Origin: an uncultured Bacteroidales bacterium
GTDB taxonomy: Bacteria > Bacteroidota > Bacteroidia > Bacteroidales > WCHB1-69
DNA length: 10,556 bases
Assembly (NCBI GenBank): GCA_937949745.1
Contig: CALECM010000035.1
Coordinates: forward strand, 1 to 10,556
Direction of reading: 5' to 3'
Shown here: positions 6,482 to 10,556 of the stretch, one piece after another
Numbering within the stretch: the first letter of the stretch is position 1
How the letters are laid out: every line of letters begins with the position of its first letter
Program-made: the position numbers and the translations under genes
The notes under the pieces: generated by a model
What the model saw: the letters and a program-made list of their open reading frames with translations, nothing else
Databases searched by the model: none
What the model was told of the DNA's origin: nothing

Positions 6482-9001
6482 ATGAAGCATTTTTTTTCCA
6501 TTTCCCTAACTTTTTTTCTGGTTTCTGCTCCTTTTTTACTTTTTTCACAACGGCCCCAGCCTTCATTGCCACCCGGAACCGGAATGTTAACGGGTTCAAT
6601 CGTGGATGAAAATAGCCAGCCTATCCAATACGCGGCCATCTATCTCTTTAAACTTCCGGATTCGTTAACAGTGGAAATGGCAGTCACAGATGAAGAAGGA
6701 AGGTTTTCCATCTCCCCTATCCCCTATGGCGAATATTACATTGAATTGAGTTTTATAGGTTATGCCAAACACAGGTCCAATACTTTTACCCTGAATGAAA
6801 AAAATCCCGTTTTCAGGCTTTCCCGGTTTAAACTTACCGATAAAACGACCCAGTTGGGAACAGTGGAGGTCAGGGCGCAACGCGATATGTTACAAAGTAA
6901 TCTGGATAAAAAAGTATTTAATGTGGAATCAAGTATTACCGCCGACGGAGCCACTGCGGTGGAAATATTGCAGGATATTCCTTCCGTGGATGTGGACATA
7001 GAAGGGAACGTAACACTTCGTGGAAGCGAGAATGTAACGATTCTCGTAGACGGCAGGCCGTCCAATCTGACCCTGGAACAGATTCCGGCTTCCCAGATAG
7101 AATCGATAGAAGTCATCACCAATCCTTCAGCCAGGCTGGAACCCGACGGGATGGCGGGAATTCTGAACGTAGTATTGAAAAAAAGGAAAGAGAGTGGTTT
7201 TAACGGTCTCTTCGGATTGGGAGGAAGCCTCAGTTTTTTCGAGAAAAAACCTTATTTCGAAAATTATAACGGGAATATCAACCTCAATTATTCATACAAT
7301 AAAATCAATATATTCCTGAACTACAATCATCGGAGATGGGGAAGAAGAAGTTCAGGGGATATGGAACGAACTTCCTGGTTCAACCGGGATACCTCTTATC
7401 TGGACCAGTATAACACGAGTCGCAGTTTTGGTTATTCTCATAACGTAAGAGCAGGACTGGACTGGTTCATCAACAAGCAAAACACCCTTAGTTTTTCTTT
7501 CGGTTTCAACTATAATAAACATGATTCGAAGAATGAACTGTTTTCCGATAACTCTTACATAAGAAATGGTGAGAAAATTCCTTATATGGTCTATAATCAG
7601 AATGGCGGAAGCGGGAATAACGGTCATAACTTCAGCGGAAACATCAACTACCTGAAAACTTTCGAAACCAAAGGCAGGGAACTCAGCGCGGATCTTTACT
7701 TTTCTCAAATGAACCGCGATGCCGGAAGCCATTACGTTCAGCTTTATCAGATTCCCGATACGACGGAAAACTACCACCAGCAAACCAAAACAATAGGAAT
7801 TAACCGGAATGGTTCCGCGCAGCTTGATTTTGTTACTCCGGTAGGCAATGGCGGTCGTATTGAAACGGGATACAAATTTTCCCTGCGCCATGACGGACAG
7901 GATTATTCGTTGTTAAGCGGCCGTCAGGAAAATGATTTACAAATCGACTCCAACCAAACCAATAACTTCTTTTACTCGGAATATATTAACGCCGCTTATT
8001 TCATTTATTCCAATTCTTTCTGGGATAAACTCAAAGTACAGGCGGGATTACGGGCCGAACTGGCTAATACCATATCCGATTTAAAATCAGCGGATACCGC
8101 TATCAATAACAACTACTTTAACATCTTTCCCACAGTACACGTCCGTTATGATATCAATTCCAAACATACGTTGCAGTTAAGCTATTCCCGGCGCGTATCC
8201 CGACCGAGAATACACCAGCTCAACCCATTCGTGGATATTTCGGATAAACTGAACCTCAGGACAGGAAACCCTACGTTAAAACCCGAGTTTGTCAATTCTT
8301 TCGAACTAGGTTATATGATGATAATCAATAAAAGTTCTTTGAACGTAACGGCTTTCTATCGTCAGCGGAACAACGTCATCTCACGCTATACCCAGATACT
8401 GGAAGGTTTTGATGACAGCACAAGTTATACGTATACGCTGACTTCCTACGAAAACCTCAATAAAAGTCAAAATTTCGGTTTTGAAATCGTTTACGGACAA
8501 AGATTGTGGAAATTCTGGAGGATCAACTGTAACGCCGACTTTTACCGGGTAATCATCAACACTGACCACCTGATCGATGAAAACCTTACCCGTGACTGGG
8601 CATGGGGATTCCGGATTAACCAGACTTTTACTCTTCCCAAGAACTGGGATCTGCAAATGAATTTCCGTTTCCGTTCGGCCTCCCTTACCACGGGAAGTAT
8701 GGGATGGGGCACCGGAGGCGTGGGCCAGGGAAGACGCTCTCCCACTTATTCCTTAAATGTGGGTGCCAAAAAAGGATTTTTCAACAACAACTTTGTCGTA
8801 AGTCTCAACATCCGGAATCTGCTATATCGTAGAAATACGGATGTACACACCTACTCCTATGAAGAAACCAACGGTTACGATGCTTACAGTACCCGCCGGA
8901 ATTCGGCTTTCCAGGCAACGGTTTCCCTCACCTATAAAGTGAATAATTACAAAAGGAGGAGCGACGAACGCCCCAATGGTGATTATGAAATGGAAGAATA
9001 A
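6482..9001 (+). CDS. Outer-membrane beta-barrel protein, TonB-dependent-receptor type with regulatory-like N domain
   Basis: 839 residues. Signal peptide 1 to about 22 (MKHFFSISLTFFLVSAPFLL, cut near FSQ). Then a carboxypeptidase-regulatory-like beta sandwich (about 35-115) with GSIVDENSQPIQYA, TDEEGRF and YIELSFIGY. A plug-like domain follows (about 125-235) with the DIPSVDVDIEGNVTLRGSE, VTILVDGRPS, IESIEVITNPSARLEPDGMAGILNVVLKK blocks. The rest (about 240-839) is alternating aromatic and polar strands of an outer-membrane barrel, including YSRRVSRPRIHQLNPFVD. The acidic, basic-rich end after LTYKVNNYKRR is usual for this barrel family. Such proteins resemble TonB-dependent transporters but often stand without a SusD partner, as here, and their substrate is mostly unknown. 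No TonB box is obvious. No good promoter box lies before it: AATATTTG (6470-6477) is one base off consensus and only 4 bases from the ATG. Confidence 0.9.
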   Translation: MKHFFSISLTFFLVSAPFLLFSQRPQPSLPPGTGMLTGSIVDENSQPIQYAAIYLFKLPDSLTVEMAVTDEEGRFSISPIPYGEYYIELSFIGYAKHRSNTFTLNEKNPVFRLSRFKLTDKTTQLGTVEVRAQRDMLQSNLDKKVFNVESSITADGATAVEILQDIPSVDVDIEGNVTLRGSENVTILVDGRPSNLTLEQIPASQIESIEVITNPSARLEPDGMAGILNVVLKKRKESGFNGLFGLGGSLSFFEKKPYFENYNGNINLNYSYNKINIFLNYNHRRWGRRSSGDMERTSWFNRDTSYLDQYNTSRSFGYSHNVRAGLDWFINKQNTLSFSFGFNYNKHDSKNELFSDNSYIRNGEKIPYMVYNQNGGSGNNGHNFSGNINYLKTFETKGRELSADLYFSQMNRDAGSHYVQLYQIPDTTENYHQQTKTIGINRNGSAQLDFVTPVGNGGRIETGYKFSLRHDGQDYSLLSGRQENDLQIDSNQTNNFFYSEYINAAYFIYSNSFWDKLKVQAGLRAELANTISDLKSADTAINNNYFNIFPTVHVRYDINSKHTLQLSYSRRVSRPRIHQLNPFVDISDKLNLRTGNPTLKPEFVNSFELGYMMIINKSSLNVTAFYRQRNNVISRYTQILEGFDDSTSYTYTLTSYENLNKSQNFGFEIVYGQRLWKFWRINCNADFYRVIINTDHLIDENLTRDWAWGFRINQTFTLPKNWDLQMNFRFRSASLTTGSMGWGTGGVGQGRRSPTYSLNVGAKKGFFNNNFVVSLNIRNLLYRRNTDVHTYSYEETNGYDAYSTRRNSAFQATVSLTYKVNNYKRRSDERPNGDYEMEE

Positions 9002-9066
9002 GCTTAAAACCCGCTCTCTTCCCTGTTATTTGCTAAACATTTAAATCGCAGACTTGTTATTGGTGA

Positions 9067-9087
9067 GATATCTTAATTATAGATATC
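9067..9087. promoter_or_regulatory. Palindrome upstream of the tig promoter, possible operator
   Basis: GATATCT (9067-9073) and AGATATC (9081-9087) form a perfect 7-base inverted repeat with 7 bases between, 17 bases before the -7 box at 9105. It would overlap the -33 region, where a dimeric repressor could act. There is no T run, so it is not an intrinsic terminator for the gene before it. A chance AT-rich palindrome is possible. Confidence 0.35.
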
Positions 9088-9104
9088 GACTCAACAATAT
9101 TTAC

Positions 9105-9112
9105 TATCTTTG
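9105..9112 (+). promoter_or_regulatory. -7 promoter element for tig
   Basis: TATCTTTG matches TAnnTTTG and is identical to the box before uvrA. It lies 31 bases before the ATG at 9144, giving a leader of roughly 25 bases, AT-rich with no Shine-Dalgarno. No -33 TTG is evident. Confidence 0.65.
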
Positions 9113-9143
9113 CATTCTCAATTTAAAAATTAATTTTAACAGA

Positions 9144-10556
9144 ATGAACATCGTAAACGAAAAATCAAGTGACCTGATCCAGGAATTGAGAATCGAGATT
9201 GCAAAAGACGATTACAACGACAAGATTGAAGAAGCGCTGAAAAAACAACGTAAAAAGGCCGTAGTACCGGGTTTCCGTCCGGGAAATGCTCCTTCGGGGT
9301 TAATAAGGAAAATGTATTTTAAAACACTGTTGGCCGAGGAGATTAACAGTATGGTCAGTGAAGCATTATATGGTTATTTCAGAGATAATAAACTTGATAT
9401 ATTATTCGAACCGCTGCCCGTTGAAGAAAAGACCAAAGTGGATTTCGAGCAGGCGGACGACTATATTTTCACATTTGAATATGCTCTTCATCCGGAATTC
9501 GATCTTCAATTAGAACAATTACCGGCTGTAGGTTCATTCCAGATCAAAGCTTCTGAAAAAGAGATTGAAGAATATGTAAACCAACTCCGAAAAAGACACG
9601 GAAACTATACAAATCCTGAAGATATCCAATTTGAAGATGATTTTATCACGTTAAAATATGATAATGGAGAAAAAACAGGATATTTCCATTCAGGAGATCT
9701 TTCGGAAGAAGGTAAGGAATTGTTCAAGGATAAAAAACTGAATGATGAATTCGAACTGTCTTTAAAATCTATTTTTAAAGACGACAGTGCCCTGGCACGG
9801 TTCCTCAAAATCGAAGAAAAAGATATTAATCCGGACGAGGCTTATCAATTTTCAGTCAAGATTGAATCCATAGGAAGAGTTGAACTCGCAGAATTAAACG
9901 AGGACTTCTTCAAAAAAGCTTTTCCTGACGGAAAGGTCACCGATAAAGAAAGTATGGAAAAACTGGCGGCCGGTGAAATCGAAAAACGCTGGGCCGAAGA
10001 AAGCGACCGGCATTTTATGAATGAAGCCATCGGCAACATCCTCACCCATTCTACCATTGAGATGCCTGATGATTTTATAAAAAGATATCTTTTGTCTACT
10101 CAACGGGAAATGACTCCTGAAGAACTGGAAGGAAAATATGAAGATCTTAAAAAATCTTTCAAATGGCAATTGATTGAGAATAAGCTAGCCAAAGATTATG
10201 AGATCGCGGTTAACGAAGCCGATATAAAAGAATATATCCGGAATTTCTTTATTACTAATTACTTTTCACAATTCAACCAGGAAGAAGTAGCCGATCGTAT
10301 AGACTCGCTTGTGGCCGATGCCATGAAAAACCAGGAAGATGTAAAACGGATCTATGATACTTTATTTGACAAGAAAATAGAAAGCGTATTAAGAAGCCGT
10401 ATGCCATTAGACGAGAAAAGCGGGACTTTTGAAGAATTTATTACCTTCGTGACAGGTAACAAAACCGAAGATACGGAAAAGCCTGAAAAAAAGAAAACTT
10501 CCAAAGCCAAAAATCCGGATGAAACAAAACCGGCAAAAGCGGCAAAAAAAGATCCG
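9144..10556 (+). CDS. tig: Trigger factor, ribosome-bound chaperone (3' end beyond window)
   Basis: 471 codons are open to the window edge with no stop. Trigger factor docks at the ribosome exit tunnel and shields nascent chains in the cytoplasm. The N-terminal ribosome-binding domain (1 to about 115) shows the docking loop as GFRPGNAP (43-50), followed by SGLIRKMY; the classical FRK is FRP here. A weak FKBP-like domain spans about 165-245 (DDFITLKYDNG to VKIESIGRVE), with few of the usual catalytic residues. The C-terminal helical arms (about 250-430) include NEDFFKKAFPDG, KRWAEESDRHFMNEAIGNIL and MPDDFIKRYL. From about 440 a Lys/Pro/Ala/Thr-rich tail begins (KTEDTEKPEKKKTSKAK) and still runs at the edge, extending beyond the roughly 450 residues I expect for Bacteroidota homologues. 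The ATG at 9144 gives the family start MNIVNEKSSDLIQELRIEI. The clp genes often follow tig but lie outside this window. Confidence 0.95.
   Translation, partial: MNIVNEKSSDLIQELRIEIAKDDYNDKIEEALKKQRKKAVVPGFRPGNAPSGLIRKMYFKTLLAEEINSMVSEALYGYFRDNKLDILFEPLPVEEKTKVDFEQADDYIFTFEYALHPEFDLQLEQLPAVGSFQIKASEKEIEEYVNQLRKRHGNYTNPEDIQFEDDFITLKYDNGEKTGYFHSGDLSEEGKELFKDKKLNDEFELSLKSIFKDDSALARFLKIEEKDINPDEAYQFSVKIESIGRVELAELNEDFFKKAFPDGKVTDKESMEKLAAGEIEKRWAEESDRHFMNEAIGNILTHSTIEMPDDFIKRYLLSTQREMTPEELEGKYEDLKKSFKWQLIENKLAKDYEIAVNEADIKEYIRNFFITNYFSQFNQEEVADRIDSLVADAMKNQEDVKRIYDTLFDKKIESVLRSRMPLDEKSGTFEEFITFVTGNKTEDTEKPEKKKTSKAKNPDETKPAKAAKKDP

Noticed and set aside
7352..7891. 179-codon minus-strand frame inside the receptor-like gene
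   Set aside because: The plus-strand frame has clear domain structure throughout, so the long antisense frame is a composition effect.
9002..9066. Possible terminator for the receptor-like gene
   Set aside because: No hairpin followed by a T run is visible between the stop codon and the palindrome.

Overview
The window looks like ordinary chromosome from a member of the Bacteroidota, probably Bacteroidales. Four kinds of evidence point there. Five intergenic regions carry the TAnnTTTG -7 promoter element of that phylum (TATTTTTG, TATCTTTG, TACCTTTG). Start codons sit behind A/T-rich leaders with no clear Shine-Dalgarno. The protein families are typical of the phylum: a membrane-anchored SurA/PpiD-type foldase beginning MAAIGSIRKHG, a TonB-dependent-receptor-like protein of the outer membrane beta-barrel type with a carboxypeptidase-regulatory-like domain, and a UvrA paralogue with a broken first zinc site. 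Base composition is moderate and even. I see no insertion sequence, phage gene, CRISPR array or other sign of recent transfer.

Layout: 1-56 is an unassigned edge. 57-91 is a symmetrical terminator serving the minus-strand tRNA-His (94-168), whose promoter lies at 183-190. A promoter at 359-366 precedes a complete uvrA-type gene (389-3202, +). The 240-base gap that follows holds an apparent decayed gene end on the minus strand (3215-3382), a short motif resembling a dispersed bacterial repeat inside it, and a perfect bidirectional terminator (3393-3420). rplY (ribosomal protein L25, 3443-4015) is on the minus strand and diverges from the PpiD-like foldase gene (4160-6379, +) across a 144-base double promoter region. 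A long terminator hairpin (6400-6457) closes the foldase gene. An outer-membrane receptor-like gene (6482-9001, +) follows, then an intergenic region with a palindrome (9067-9087) and a -7 element (9105-9112), then trigger factor (tig, 9144 to the window edge, open at 3').

Functionally, three of the five protein genes concern making, folding and exporting proteins: L25 at the ribosome, trigger factor at the exit tunnel, and the PpiD-like factor at the periplasmic face of the inner membrane. The receptor-like beta-barrel is the kind of client such foldases handle, but each gene appears to be its own transcription unit, so this is proximity and not a demonstrated system. I found no convincing new multigene system. 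The points most worth checking are the decayed gene next to rplY, the altered ATPase signature and missing zinc cysteines in UvrA, the palindrome before tig, and the lysine-rich tail on trigger factor.
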